Source: Littorina saxatilis
Taxonomy: Eukaryota > Mollusca > Gastropoda > Littorinimorpha > Littorinidae
NCBI RefSeq assembly: GCF_037325665.1
Contig: NC_090259.1
Coordinates: 31,619,771-31,683,770 of the forward strand
Direction: 5' to 3'
Length of the DNA stretch: 64,000 bases
Shown here: positions 26,175-49,411 of the stretch, piece after piece
Position numbering within the stretch: the stretch's first letter is position 1
Layout of the letters: every line of letters begins with the position of its first letter
The notes under the pieces: generated by a model
Seen by the model: only the letters and a program-made list of their open reading frames with translations
Database searches by the model: none
What the model was told of the DNA's origin: nothing
Made by a program: the position numbers and the translations under genes

Positions 26175-28203
26175 ATGAAAACAATTATCAGCGTCCATTA
26201 CAGCATATGTGTGTACATTCATGCACTCGTACTGTAAACAAGCATATTTTATCCTTTCTGTAAGCGGTTATCACAGTGACATAATTATAAATTTCACAAA
26301 ACAACCCGATTATCTCCCTTGAGCCAATAGATTTCTGTTAAATGTATGTCAAATGTTAAAAATAAATTATGTGTTTATCTAAAGGTTGTCAATCACATTA
26401 AACTTAGAGATCACAGACTTACAATATGGTATAAATAGTGTCCATTTAAATATCATCAGTGTAACAAGCCAAACTGCACGTCCCATTCTATAAAAATGAA
26501 TTTTTTAAACATCAATGTACAACACATCAAGTCGTCTACTAACCTTCAGAATAACTAAACTGTAAGTAGAGATTTGCGCCTGTACATGTTATGGTCATTT
26601 AAAAGTAACATACAAATCATGTTAATAAATAACAAACTATCCATCGAAAAATGTCAAAGATTGCTCTCAGTACACTAGACATGCAAGACACATCTTTGGT
26701 TCTTCTAAGCTTCAAAAGAGAGTTATCTCTAGTGCATAGCATGCTCTTTTTTTTTAAAGAAATATACATGTATACGAATAATAAGCTGCAGGGTGAAAGG
26801 GGAAAAAAGCACGTACCTGAATTGATAAACACATTCAAAAGTTAATAACTGTCCACATTGTTTTAAACAAAAATAGCGATATTGATATATTTTATAAATA
26901 ACAACAACCATTTGTGGTTCATAGCATTTTAAAAGAAAAACGGAAACTGCAAACACCACCCACAAGAGTTCTATACCAGTTTTATAATAAAGGCCGGAAC
27001 GTTTCTTCAAAATATATCACGTAGAATAATGAATAGTGGCTCTTTATTCTCAATTTCTGTACACTATAAAATACACATACATTTTCGAACAATCCGATAA
27101 AACTGTTAACATGAAATGTGATTGATTTGCACAGTGCTGCCTTTAGTACGTTATAAAACCGTGTGGTGAATATGAGATTGCAAATGAAACAGCAGAAAAC
27201 AAACTACTTTACAAAACATTTTAGACGAGTCAGCATAGCTCTGCTGAAACGTTTGACACCAACCCGCTTCATGGTTCAGCACATCAAAATGAGTAATGTC
27301 CACCATGGAATGATGAGAACATCGGATAGAATATCACATTCAATTGCCTTCTTTTTACACGCATTAACCGCTGCAGTTACAACCTCCAATCATCACCACG
27401 ACCACCCTTCCCCGGCATTGAGTGTGATTTCTTCCTGCATAAATAATGAATATATTATATAATTTGCCAGGAACGCAACTGATGCACATCCGAACAACAT
27501 CCAGCACAGCAAGGGTCTTCCATTAAAACAAAAGCGAATTAAGGTACGAACATAGATAAACAAAAATACAAACACAAGTCTGAAAAAAGCTAGTATTGTC
27601 AACATGTCTGTGAAATATACAAATCCAAACACACCTAGGGAATAACAATAAACGTGTTGAGTGTGCACTCTGTCTATTATTCCATTTTAAAATGTTAATT
27701 CAGCAAACTGATCCAAAGCAGACATTGCAAACTCCTGGCAAACATTATGTAAGTAAGGAATACGTTGAGAAGTATCAATGTTTCACTGATTAAAAAAAAT
27801 GGCTACTGAACTTATCTTGACATTTAACAAAATAACATTGGCAAACGAAAAGAGTCTGCTCTTGTGTACGGTGTAAGTGGTCAAGTGATCAGTAGTCAGT
27901 TATTTGTTACAATGTTACAAGTATGAATTACACAAATACATTTCCTGAATACCCAAATGTTTTGAAGTGGCATGAACAATTAACACAGATACATGAAATG
28001 TATGTAATAAAACCATACAACAAATTTACTGTTGAACTGTTTTCTTTGGGAGGATTTAAATAAATTCATGTTAAAAACATATAATATCTACATAAAAAGC
28101 TGCATAAAAACAGCCGACACATGCACGTTCACAGGAAATGCTGAATGAAATACTGCAAAATCATTGCACTTTGTAGATCTGGGCAGAAGTGCACGAAGCG
28201 AAC
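26175..28203. other. Gene-poor AT-rich spacer
   Basis: Apart from the diverged duplication at 27.1 kb I see nothing. Part may be 3' UTR of helicase gene A. Confidence 0.45.
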
Positions 28204-28330
28204 CTGGGTGCTACCAAAATGGGTTGCACCCAGCGGTGGCATCGGATTGGTTGAAATTGAGATTCGTAGTGATTTCAACCAATCAGACCCGGCGGCTTGT
28301 TTCCATCCAGTTGGGTGGCACCTCAGCCCT
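28204..28330. mobile_element. Short imperfect-palindrome element near gene A 3' end
   Basis: The inner arms GATTGGTTGAAAT and ATTTCAACCAATC are perfect; the outer arms (GGGTGCTACC / GGTGGCACC) are partly paired. It lies about 550 bases past the stop codon of helicase gene A and could be in its 3' UTR. Confidence 0.55.
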
Positions 28331-28874
28331 GGTCACGGTTTACTTCAGATACCAGCCTAACTCAAGAAAGGTTTTTGAAGGCATTTGACCTGCGACCAAA
28401 CATATGAAGATATCAGTCCATTTAAACAAATGCATGTTAGAAATTGTATTAACAAGAGCGTGAATCGTGACCCTTCATTCATGAAATGTGTGGGGGAAAA
28501 CACTGTTATGCTGACATACAATTCATCATTAAACTCACAAGGTAATGTCCTTGCACAATCGATTGATGTGTGAGGCTGCATACATGTGCTAACACATGCA
28601 AATGTACAGAAAAAGCCACGGTTTCGAGAGTAAACTATGGCTGCAATGTGTGACAGGATAACAAGTATAAGGGCGGCAAAGACAACTCTCGGTTTGACCA
28701 AAGCATACTACTTCAACAAATATTTAGCATGGACAATTCCAACGTGGCAATCTGCAGTTCAAAAAGATCAAGTGTTTCTTTTGGACTCATACAGTCAGAG
28801 GCCTGCTATCTCTGAAACCACAGAAGTGTAAATGATCTCAACCCAGGGATTTCAGAACAAAAACCTCGACCTCA

Positions 28875-39340
<10,466 letters not shown>

Positions 39341-39425
39341 TTAGGTCATGATGAATCAGTCTGTAACCTTCAGGACATTCCAGCGGGAAAACAACCAACG
39401 CATTCTGAGTATTGTAAACACAGTT

Positions 39426-39738
39426 TGTTTGTTTGTTTGTTTGTTTGCTTAACGCCCAGCCGACCACGAAGGGCCATATCAGGGCGGTGCTCCTTTGACA
39501 TATAACGTGCGCCACACGCAAGACAGAAGTCGCAGCACAGGCTTCATGTCTCACCCAGTCACATTATTCTGACACCGGACCAACCAGTCCTAGCACTAAC
39601 CCCATAATGCCAGACGCCAGGCGGAGCAGCCACTAGATTGCCAATTTTAAAGTCTTAGGTATGACCCGGCCGGGGTTCGAACCCACGACCTCCCGATCAC
39701 GGGGCGGACGCCTTACCACTAGGCCAACCGTGCCGGTT
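39426..39738 (-). mobile_element. tRNA-derived SINE, family 2, with (CAAA)n tail
   Basis: On the minus strand, A-box TGGCCTAGTGG and B-box GGTTCGAACCC lie in a tRNA-like head at the right end; a (TTTG)n run on the plus strand is the tail. The duplication TAAACACAGTT flanks it at 39415-39425 and 39739-39749. It starts 86 bases upstream of the proposed ATG of helicase gene A, in the same orientation as that gene. Confidence 0.88.
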
Positions 39739-39959
39739 TAAACACAGTTACAAGTTATGTTTTGTTCATACATGTATACCCAGTGCCTGTTAGTTGTAAT
39801 AGGGGGAGGTGGCGAAAGCGAGTTGTGTGAGCATTTGCTTTTCGTGTTCATTCACTCATTCATTTATTCATGTTTGTTTTTCTGTTATTCTCTTTCTTTC
39901 TCCCTGTCGGTCGTTCTTTCTGTCTTTCTTTCCGTCTTTGTTTTTTTTCTTTTTAAAAA

Positions 39960-40270
39960 TATCTTTGTCTTCTACTTCTACGTCTACGTCTACCACTACG
40001 ATTACAGCAACACCAACACCATTGTTAACACCACCCCCCACTATTTCGACCATTTCACATAAACTAATACTACTGCAACTGAACTGCAACTGCCACTGGT
40101 CTACCACCCCACCACCATTAACACCACTACACCGGTACTGCGACCACCAACACCACCACACAAGTGTCCACACTGCTATAATAACTACGACCCCTACTAC
40201 TATTACCACCACGACCCCTAGCTGCCACCTCCACCACTACCGCTACAGCCCTTACCATCACCATCACTAA
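39960..40270 (+). repeat. (ACC)n/(ACT)n-like low-complexity tract
   Basis: Degenerate trinucleotide tract that gives Thr-rich frames with no sign of selection. Confidence 0.7.
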
Positions 40271-41118
40271 TCACACAACTATATAATTCTACTTAAAAAA
40301 GTAGCACACATTGTAAACAGTATTAAATTTTAACGATGTTTGCTACTTTTGCTAGTAGAATCATATTGTATTTCTCACTGTTCACAACATGTTACAAAAG
40401 GTGTGTTCAACAGCGAAACAATTTGATTACAGTGCATTAAGTAGTGCTAACATCACCACAATCACTGCTGCTTCTTCTAATACTGCTGAAGCAGCCAGCT
40501 ACTTCTACAATCAAAATCATTACCGCTATCACTTGAGCACTTATACAGCTTGCAATTATTTCAACACAAATTGTAATCTTTGTGTGTACAAGGAATCTTA
40601 TTTTAGTGTTTACATTTGAGATAAGTGAAGGCATATCTTAGTTTGTAGATTTTGTGTACGTGCACAAATGTCCTCTCTTTTAAGGATGGTAAGCAGCTTA
40701 AAGACAACATGAAGCTGCGTTGTCAAAAAGAATCATTCCATATATAAGTGTTGCTCGCGTGTCTGGAACCGCCAAAATATCAACATTGGCGACAGAAATA
40801 TTTCGATTCTTCTCTTGTAATCGAAGTTAGCAATACTAACAGTGTTCACAATAAATGTATCTCATGTTCTGTTTCAGTTTGATGGAAAACATCAGTTGTA
40901 CATCGATGCTGCACTCGAAAGTGGAGTTTAATGAACACAAAATACAATTATTGGATTTTGTCAGAAGAACATTTTAACGCAGACGATTCAGTTCAAGAGG
41001 AAGTAATTTGTTGCAACAGACAGTTTGACATAACAAGTTGCCTGTAGATAAGTTTGTATGTCATGTCGACCTAAATGTTTGTTGGTATTCCTTTATAACT
41101 GTGACCTATATTTGATAT
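40271..41118. other. Intergenic
   Basis: No gene recognised; a few trinucleotide runs. Confidence 0.45.
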
Positions 41119-41517
41119 TTCTTCTTCTTCTTCTTCTTCTTCTTCTTCTTCTTCTTCTTCTTCTTCTTCTTCTTCTTCTTCGTTTATGGATTGAAACTCC
41201 CACGTTCACTCTTGATTTTGCACGAGTGGGTTTTTACGTGTATGACCGTTTTTACTTCGCCGATTTCAAGGGAAGCGTGCTTGGTATAGTTTTCGTGTTT
41301 CTATAACCCATCGAACTCTGACATGGATTACAGGATTTTTTTCTGCGCGCACTTGGTCTTGTGCTTGCGTGTACACACGAAAGGGATAAGGCACTAGCAG
41401 GTCTGCACATAAGTTGACCAGGGACATCGGAACAAATCTTCACCAGGCGGCCGCGGCCGGGATTTGAGCTCACGACTTTCCGATTAAGAGGCCGATGTCT
41501 TATCCACTACGCCCGTC
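41119..41517 (-). mobile_element. tRNA-derived SINE, family 1, reverse
   Basis: Reverse copy with an expanded (TTC)n tail at 41121-41180. The tRNA-like head lacks some bases between its A and B boxes relative to other copies. No clear target duplication. Confidence 0.85.
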
Positions 41518-42032
41518 TAAAAGAGATACGATAACTTAAACTGGCATTTATTAAATAAAAATACAGTGCACAAGTATGCTATACAAAACCTTGACATAGT
41601 TTTGCCGCGAAGGTTAATTCTATGTAATGCTAGTGCTAGTTAATGTTATGCTCGAGCATACTTAATTTTGTTCAAATGAAAACAGTAAGAAACGTTGAAT
41701 TAAGATTCCCCAAGTACTTTGTAAATTCACTAAGAAAGAAATACATTATTCATCCCAAGTTACTCTGGTTAAAGAGAGATATATTGCCCCTGAATTTGAT
41801 ATGAATGGGAATCTTAGCCGTCAGTCTACATCTACGTTACTTTATTCAGTGTGCAATACGATTCCCGTTCCGCTTAAATGCACACACATATAGCAGTGGT
41901 TTTGTACAATACCATTCGAGTTTCATTTAATGTTTTAAGGTGAGTGCAAACACGGAATAAATAAATGAACGGCATCTACACAAGTTTGAATTATTTTTTT
42001 GAAATTGCAAAATTCTGAAAAGCTGTGCGCAT

Positions 42033-42138
<106 letters not shown>

Positions 42139-42225
42139 GAAGAACTTCCAAGAATAAATACCTACTTTCAAAGTTCTTGACGGGTGCGATCGAAGGGGAA
42201 GGGAAAGGGTGGGGTTGAGGGGTGG

Positions 42226-42857
42226 CAGGGCCGGACTACCGGGGGGGTTATGGGGGTTGCGCAACCCCCCCCCCCCCCTAGCCTGAACATGTACCTTACT
42301 TATTTAAAACATTTTTTATTATTGCTTATTTTATGCCGTTTCATGCAAGGAGCGACCATTTTCTTATCTCAGAATATGACCTACCCATCAGCTTCAGGGG
42401 GCTTCGCCCCCTGACCCCCACAAGGGGCTCTGCCCCTTGACCCCAGGGGCGGACGAAGGGGGGGGGGGGGGGTTCTAGGGTTTCCGGACCCACCTTATAA
42501 ATATAAAAATATAAAAATATAAAAATATTGAATGAGGTATGCATTTCTTTATTTTACATTGAGTTTCAATTTTGGGGGTTATAATCAGTGACAAAATCTG
42601 CTGCCTGAAACTGGTAATGATCATCCTCAGAATGCACCAGATTGCACCATTTTGCATCCTTTTTTTCAAAATTTTCCGGGGGGGCATGCCCCCGGACCCC
42701 CCTAGCTTCGCGCCTTCACACCCATATCTTCACAATATACTTTTGAACCCCCCCCCCCCCATAAAATGAACTGATCCGCCCCTGCCGCCAGGGGGGATAT
42801 CCCCCTGGACCACCTCTAGCAAACCCCCCCCCCTTCTCTTAGCCTAGTCCGGCCCTG
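42226..42857. mobile_element. G/C-rich MITE, outer element of a nested pair
   Basis: CAGGGCCGGAC at the left and GTCCGGCCCTG at the right, flanked by GGTGG on both sides (42221-42225, 42858-42862). Interrupted by a related element at 42444-42784. Confidence 0.78.
42444..42784. mobile_element. G/C-rich MITE, inner element
   Basis: CAGGGGCGGAC at the left, TCCGCCCCTG at the right. The interior AATGCACCAGATTGCAC and GGCATGCCCCCGGACC segments match the 32.9-kb element, so inner and outer are related subfamilies. Contains a (TATAAAAA)n stretch. Confidence 0.75.
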
Positions 42858-43598
42858 GGTGGGACGCCCGCGCATGCTAGGGTGTCATAATGCACAGCCG
42901 TGAATTTAACGACATGAAAAAACATTCAAGGGCACTTACCCGTCTACAGCCCGTCCTCTGAGCCAATACCAGTCTAGTGACAAAACACACACAAACAAAC
43001 TTCGTGCAGCCTTTCCTAATGTTCTCCTCATTGAGCCACTATAACGCACACCAGCAACCATGACAATTATCCCCGCCGCAGCATTGATCAACATTTGACG
43101 TTATAAAGACAGAAGCCTGTTTAAGTGTCACAGCAAAAATTCCCGAAAAAAACATTCACGATTTTCCGTTTCTCTCCGCTTTCTGCGAAATTGCTGGGCA
43201 CTGCTGCTTTGTGGCCTACTTAGCTTGGAGCTCCGTCCTTTTGCTTGCGTGGTTGCAGGCGCGAGCCCGCTCGCGGCGCATTGAAGTCAGTTTTCTTCGC
43301 TGCATGTGCACTGCCGCGACTCACTGGTTGTTTACATTTGAGGTATGACTAGATCTGTTTGGGCGTCAAGCCAAAAGGAATTTAATTTTTTTTTTGTATC
43401 GAGAAATAAGAGTGTACTTATTTATCAGCTTGCTTGAGCTATACGCGGCCTGCACAAATGACCCCGTTTACAGTGGCATTGACCTTGTGATTAGTGTGTG
43501 ATATATAGGTTCGTCTTTGATATGGAATGTTATCTGTTTAACCACTTTCGCGTTTGCATGCGTGATCTGTTTTGATACAGGAAACTACCCACGAACAC

Positions 43599-43602
<4 letters not shown>

Positions 43603-43680
<78 letters not shown>

Positions 43681-43720
43681 GCGCTTGTGTGTGTGTGTCT
43701 GTGTCTGTGTGTCTGTGTGT
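43603..43720 (+). repeat. (GT)n microsatellite
   Basis: Pure GT then GCGT/GTCT variants. Confidence 0.95.
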
Positions 43721-43974
43721 GAATGTCTACGTTAGTGCGTACGTTCGTGTGCCTCGGTGTGTTGGTCTCTGTGCCCGTTTTTATCATATATTTCGTTTTC
43801 GTGTGTTTGTGTCCTTTGGTTTTGTTGTCAGTTGCTGTTGTTTCGTGTGTCTGTGTCAGTAAGTGTCTGTGTCTTGGCGTGCTTGTCTTTAAAATAGTGT
43901 ATTTATGTTATAGTATCAGTGTTGTATTCATGGGCATTTGTTCCTCATTCAGCGTTCACAGTTATCATTTAAGG

Positions 43975-44155
43975 GAAATGTACCGGCCAATACGCAAAAT
44001 ACTCGCTGGTGCATGGGATTTCCCAGTTTCTGATCGCAAGGGACTTCCCGTTAGTGTTACAACATCTCACACAGGTTTTTTTTCGAAACAAGTTTTGAAT
44101 AGAGTTATTTGTCTATCTCTTGTGACCTTATCCTTGTAAAATAAAGTTCGTTCGT
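43975..44155 (+). repeat. Possible retroposon 3' tail
   Basis: Non-coding sequence ending in TTGTAAAATAAAGTTCGTTC, a poly(A)-signal-like end with a GTTC tail, before a (CT)n array. Weak evidence. Confidence 0.25.
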
Positions 44156-44156
44156 T

Positions 44157-44333
<177 letters not shown>

Positions 44334-45122
44334 TCGTGATATATCTCTCTGTCACCCCTTCTCTCTTTCCCTCCCAGTTTACCATATTTGGTATTATCAT
44401 TGGTATACTGTGTTTGTGTTGTTTTTATGTGTGAAGTAAGGTCGAAAGAATGTTTGCTGATTGTAAGTGTAGAGTAGTGCATGAAACTTCTATCTTAATT
44501 TGTCCAGATCAAGCAATTCAATTGCCAATTGATGAATTTTCGAACTATTTTTTGTTACCGTTGTGTGCATCATTTTTTGTTTATTTGCTTTTTTTTCCTT
44601 TCCGAGTTTGATGCTATTGCAACAACTTCCAATGACTTTTTTTTGTAAAAGAAGGGTTTGTGCTTGTGTGTCTTTAATTCTCTGTAACTGATTGAGTTGA
44701 TAACCTTTTTCTTCTTTCTTTTTCATCTTTTTTGGGGTCCTGATTTGGCCTATTATGGTCCGCTGGACCCGAAAAGCAACAGCTAACTAACTTAGCTTTT
44801 CATTGGTTTTTTGGTGTGTTTTTTAGTGCGGTAAAAAAAAACGCAAGGCTAAATGTAAAAAAAAAACCTTTGAAAATGAACAATCACATCCTATTCTATC
44901 TTATCTTTTTAATTAATATGACTATACCTTTTCTAATTTGATGAGATATAAACTGGCTTAATTAAGTCTGATGACACGTCTCCTCAACTAACACCAGCAA
45001 AAATGTGTTCTTTTCTTCTTGCAATGGGTAGTTTCAAAACGATAAATGAAGTCGGTGTTGTGGTTGGTGTTGCTACTAATAGTGTTGATGTTAATATCGT
45101 TGTTGTTGTTGTTGTTGTTGGT

Positions 45123-45124
<2 letters not shown>

Positions 45125-45186
<62 letters not shown>
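45125..45186 (+). repeat. (GT)n microsatellite
   Basis: Preceded by (GTT)n. Confidence 0.95.
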
Positions 45187-45187
<1 letters not shown>

Positions 45188-45600
45188 ATGCTGACAGAGC
45201 TATCAAAATACACACATTAACACATTATCCTTGCACAACATGTATTTTATTGTAATGATGTCAAAACAACAAAATAACAATTAAATACATTCCCGCTAAA
45301 AAAAAACTCGAACAAGAGTATTACTTAATGTTCCACAATTGAGAAATGAAAACAAATGAGTAAGATATCTAAATGTTTTAACATTAAAAATGCAAGTAAA
45401 TCACAAACCTTATGTTTTATCACAATGATAATCAACGGTTGAAAACTCCAGCTGTTTGCTTCCTAAAGACTAAGGCAACAACAATTGCTATTTTGCTTTG
45501 GATTCTAAATCTCCTCTTGTTGACGAAGTACCAAAAGTACTTGCATACGAGAATCTTCACTGAAAAGGATTTCAAGGCCTGAAAGGTGAAGAACACATAC

Positions 45601-45975
45601 TTCTTTTTCTTCAGCGTTCCAGAATTTTTCTGGTTACGTGTGAGCTCGTTTGCCCATTTGGGTTCCTCACACTATACTCTGAGAGCATAGTCAGCTTCAC
45701 TCCGCTTTCGATGAGTAGTCATGCTGGGTATTTTCGTGTTTCCATAACCCACCGAACTCCGACATGGATTACAGGATCTTTTCCGTGCGCACTTTATCTT
45801 GTGCTTGCGTGTACACACGAAGGGGGTTAAGTCACTAGCAGGTCTGCACATAAGGTGACCTGGGAGATCGGATAAATCTCCACTCTTAACCCACCAGGCG
45901 GCAGCGGCCGGGATTCGAACTCACGACCTCCCGATTAGGAGGCCGATGTCTTACCACAACGCCACTGCGCCCGTC
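45601..45975 (-). mobile_element. tRNA-derived SINE, family 1, reverse, variant 3' part
   Basis: The head and central body match family 1. The tail-side ~110 bases (45601-45715) diverge from the other copies. An 11-base target duplication, AGAACACATAC, flanks it at 45590-45600 and 45976-45986, so the variant tail belongs to the inserted unit. Confidence 0.85.
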
Positions 45976-46242
45976 AGAACACATACAATTGTGTAGAGAG
46001 AAGGTTGTGCATTAGAATTAGAGAACAAGTTCAGAGTTAACAAGAAATATTGTTGGATTCAGGTAATGACAAAGAATGCAAACCCATTATTGTTGTTAAA
46101 TTGTTGTTGAAACTTCAATTTCAATGATTTTTTGTTGTAGAATCTGAATCAAAAACGCAATGTACTAATAATTAAGCTTCCAAGTTTAAATGCAATCCTA
46201 TAGTACACACTGAGTCAAACATTGGTCACCACAGTGAAAAAA

Positions 46243-46414
46243 CAAAAGCCGGATCTGATGTCACCATATGCATTTATCGAGAAAACAAACACAAAAACAA
46301 AACGGGTGGGGATAACATCTGAGAGAATTTTGTCTGTTAAGCTTCATGAGAATATCGAACTCAGAAGAAGCTTCATGATACTCTGTCCAATATAGTTTTT
46401 GATCGCTCCACACA

Positions 46415-46491
<77 letters not shown>

Positions 46492-46572
46492 ACATCCACA
46501 TACTACCACCATGGTCTTGATTCCCAGTCAATCTAAAACATTAATTTGGGCCAAACCTTGACTACATGTAAC
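46243..46572 (+). mobile_element. Old 3' fragment of the Helentron-like family
   Basis: Diverged match to the last third: AAAGCCGGATCTGATGTCA, CATTTATCGAGAAAA, an expanded (CA)n block, then ACCACCATGGTCTTGATTCCC and CTTGACTACATGTAAC. Confidence 0.55.
46409..46485 (+). repeat. (CA)n array inside the old Helentron-like fragment
   Basis: Expansion of the family's internal CA block. Confidence 0.9.
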
Positions 46573-47711
46573 ATCAGTGCTGACTTCTTTTTACGTGTCA
46601 CACAATCACAGACATTGCCAAATGCAATAATATAAATTGTTAAACTTCTTTATAAATGATTCAGTCACTTTAAATTCTGTATTTAAGTATTGCAATACAT
46701 GAATGGACACACGGAATACATTTATTGTCATATATGCGTGTGTGTTCTACATCACGAACAGAGTCAAATTGACATACCCAAAACACACGTTTAGATAATT
46801 CATTGAAATATTTGATACACCAACCTTCTTTTGTTCAATAATATTTTCTCTTGCCGCAGATGTAGGTGGCCAAAGACAGTATATTAATAACTTTACTCAA
46901 AGCCGTTTTCATATTCACCATTTCTTGATATCCTGCTTTGATAATAGTGGACACGTCTATTACTCATACTTATCCCCCCCCTCTGCTTCTTTCTCTCTGT
47001 AAACTTGTAGGGCTAGTTATTTTTCGGTAACTTACCCAACAACCAAAATCACTTACCCAACAACGGGCCTGAATCCTCGATAGCTCATGGGTAGAGACTG
47101 TACAAATTGTGGATCTACTTTTTGCGACTCAAAAGTTCAGAACACTCTAACGTACAAAATATACATTTCTGGAGCAAACAATACAACCATACCGCATTTA
47201 AACCAGCAACTACAGGCTTGAACACATGAATCTCAATATAAAATCCATGAGTTTGGTTGTTTTCTGAATTCAGATCTGCCGTGCACAATCGTTTATCGCT
47301 AGCAAGATTCCAAGGAAAAGTAACTCTCATACTTTGTCTAGCGACACGAGTAGTTCCCCTTCCAGATTTCGGCTGCATCGTGACAAGACTGCAATCCGAC
47401 GGTCAGTTTTCAACAATATTTCATTTTATAAACAGATCACACGCTGTCGCAATCAATTGCAAACATTTAATCAACTTGAAGAACATGCAGTGGTTTCATA
47501 CACTATTTTGCCCCAGAAAACTAAACTTCATACAGTTTTTAGCGTTGGAACACGGGTGTAAAACTTCGTCTGCTAGTCACATTCGAGGAAAGAACATTTC
47601 CTGAGCGATACCAAAACATGTACAGAACACACACTATCTGCCTTTACCGCCACAGCAGAATTACAACATAACTGTGTACTTGATTAAAGTTCAAAACATG
47701 GAAACTGACAA
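46573..47711. other. Intergenic
   Basis: A 115-codon open frame at 47257-47604 has no recognisable motif and overlapping frames of similar length, so I do not call it a gene. Confidence 0.4.
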
Positions 47712-48017
47712 GAAGTGTGAACAAATTTGAATGATTTGCACGGAACTATACAACCGCGCATTAATCAATCGCCTGCGCAGGTAGACTGGTTGGGTGAATA
47801 TGATTTGATCAAACTTTCGCACAAAAACTCATCTTTTTCTTTGAATAACTGAAGAAAGGAGGGATAAAGAGGTTACATACCTCGTCTCAGTGATTATCAA
47901 AAATAATGGTCTCAGTTCGCGGTCATGAAAAAGCTCGCTGAAGCTCGCATTTTTCATGATCCGCTAACTTCGACCATTATTTTTGATAATCACCGAGACT
48001 CGGCATGTAACCTCTAC
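47712..48017. mobile_element. Palindrome-bearing element, copy 2 (inverted relative to copy 1)
   Basis: The reverse complement aligns end to end with 1650-1955, including the hairpin centred on the TTTTTCATGATCC / GGTCATGAAAAA arms. Confidence 0.75.
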
Positions 48018-49411
48018 GTCTGTTGATGTACGTATTTCTAGATCCTTAGGATCGCTTATTTCAGAAATATTCAAAGGAATAAAACATTGTTCCAACTAAT
48101 GCATTCAACCCTAATAGTACCTGTTTCTTCATTTTTTTCTTAATAACATTTCAGCAATAATATTTCACTTGCTAAAACACAAGCATAGTCAATGTTTGCA
48201 TAAATAAAATGCTGCTAACAAGCATTCCAGTGAATGACTACAGACATTGAAACATAACGACACACATGTGATTAAGTTTTAAACTAATGTCCCACAGTCC
48301 CACAAACATATGTCTTAATAAATTAAATCGGCAGGAAACACAAACATCTTGTAGAGCTGGTATCCTATGTTCAAAAACAGCTATTAATAAATATATAATT
48401 CATTCACAAAGTATTTCTTTAAGCTCATACTATCTGTGTATCACAACTATAAGATTATTTCAGTGTAGTGTAGAAAACAATCAAATAACCTCACATACAT
48501 GATTCAAAATAACTTTGACCGGTTATACTTCGTTCCTGTTTGAATCTACGAGTAGATCAATTCACTATTGATAACCAAATAGTGTGTCATGCTGTGTGTG
48601 AAATCCTACGTACGGACGCATAACTCATGGTGATATGGATTCCTTTCGAAAGCATGTCTTGTGCTTCGCAGGTAAGCTTCCGTCGATTGTGTTCTCTTTA
48701 CACACATTTCCTCCTTTTACATTTGATTGTCGAAGCAGTATGTTTCACAGAAATGATATCAGACACGATATTTATCACAAGCATAATGATTTTCGATTTT
48801 TTGTGTGTTTATTCTGCGAAATCACAAGCATAATGATTTTTAATCTTGTTTTTTGATTCTGCGAAAACTGATTCTATCAAGATAAGTTTTGTGTGAATAT
48901 TTGTTTGTCTGTTCACTTAAAAGACCGTTGGGTCGAAATATCTGTGAATGTATTGTTTTGTCAATAACAAACGTTCCAACAACCTACTTTCTTGTTTTTT
49001 GATTTTACAAGCATAATGAGACGAACCAGTGAACCTCATAAACCACAGTGTCTTTGTGGTTTAAATTTAACAATGCAGCGTCATTTTTCAGGGATTTCTT
49101 CGTGCTATCTCAGTTGAAACGCTTCATCTGAAGTGTAATGTTAAGAATAATAATAATGAGAAAACCAGCCAATATCAGCAATAGTGTTAGGCTCATCCAC
49201 ATTATTTTTAGTCATAAGGGGGGATTATATGCAGAATGTAATACATTGTATCAGTACAAAAATTGTTATTTTATAAAAGCCTTACACAAAATTATCATTG
49301 CCTCCTAGCTACTCCTCTCAAATAATGATTTCATTGTGCTTATGTATAGGAATTCTTAAAGTCAAATGTCACAATGAACAAATATTAAAATAATACTTTG
49401 ACCATGTACCA
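48018..49411. other. Intergenic, AT-rich
   Basis: Only the small tandem repeat at 48776 was found. Confidence 0.45.
48776..48867 (+). repeat. Two ~47-bp tandem units
   Basis: ATCACAAGCATAATGATTTT...TTCTGCGAA occurs twice in a row; part recurs near 49005 (ACAAGCATAATGAG). Confidence 0.55.

Larger units (their letters stand above)
24366..27320 (+). repeat. Diverged dispersed duplications
   Basis: Segments at about 24366-24450, 25935-26140 and 27126-27320 share an order of motifs (TTTGCACAGTG, TTTAGTAC, GTGAATA, GTCAGCATAGCT, CGTTTGACAC, TGGAATG). The end of the unit also recurs at 25810-25850. Old copies of unknown origin, no coding potential seen. Confidence 0.4.
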
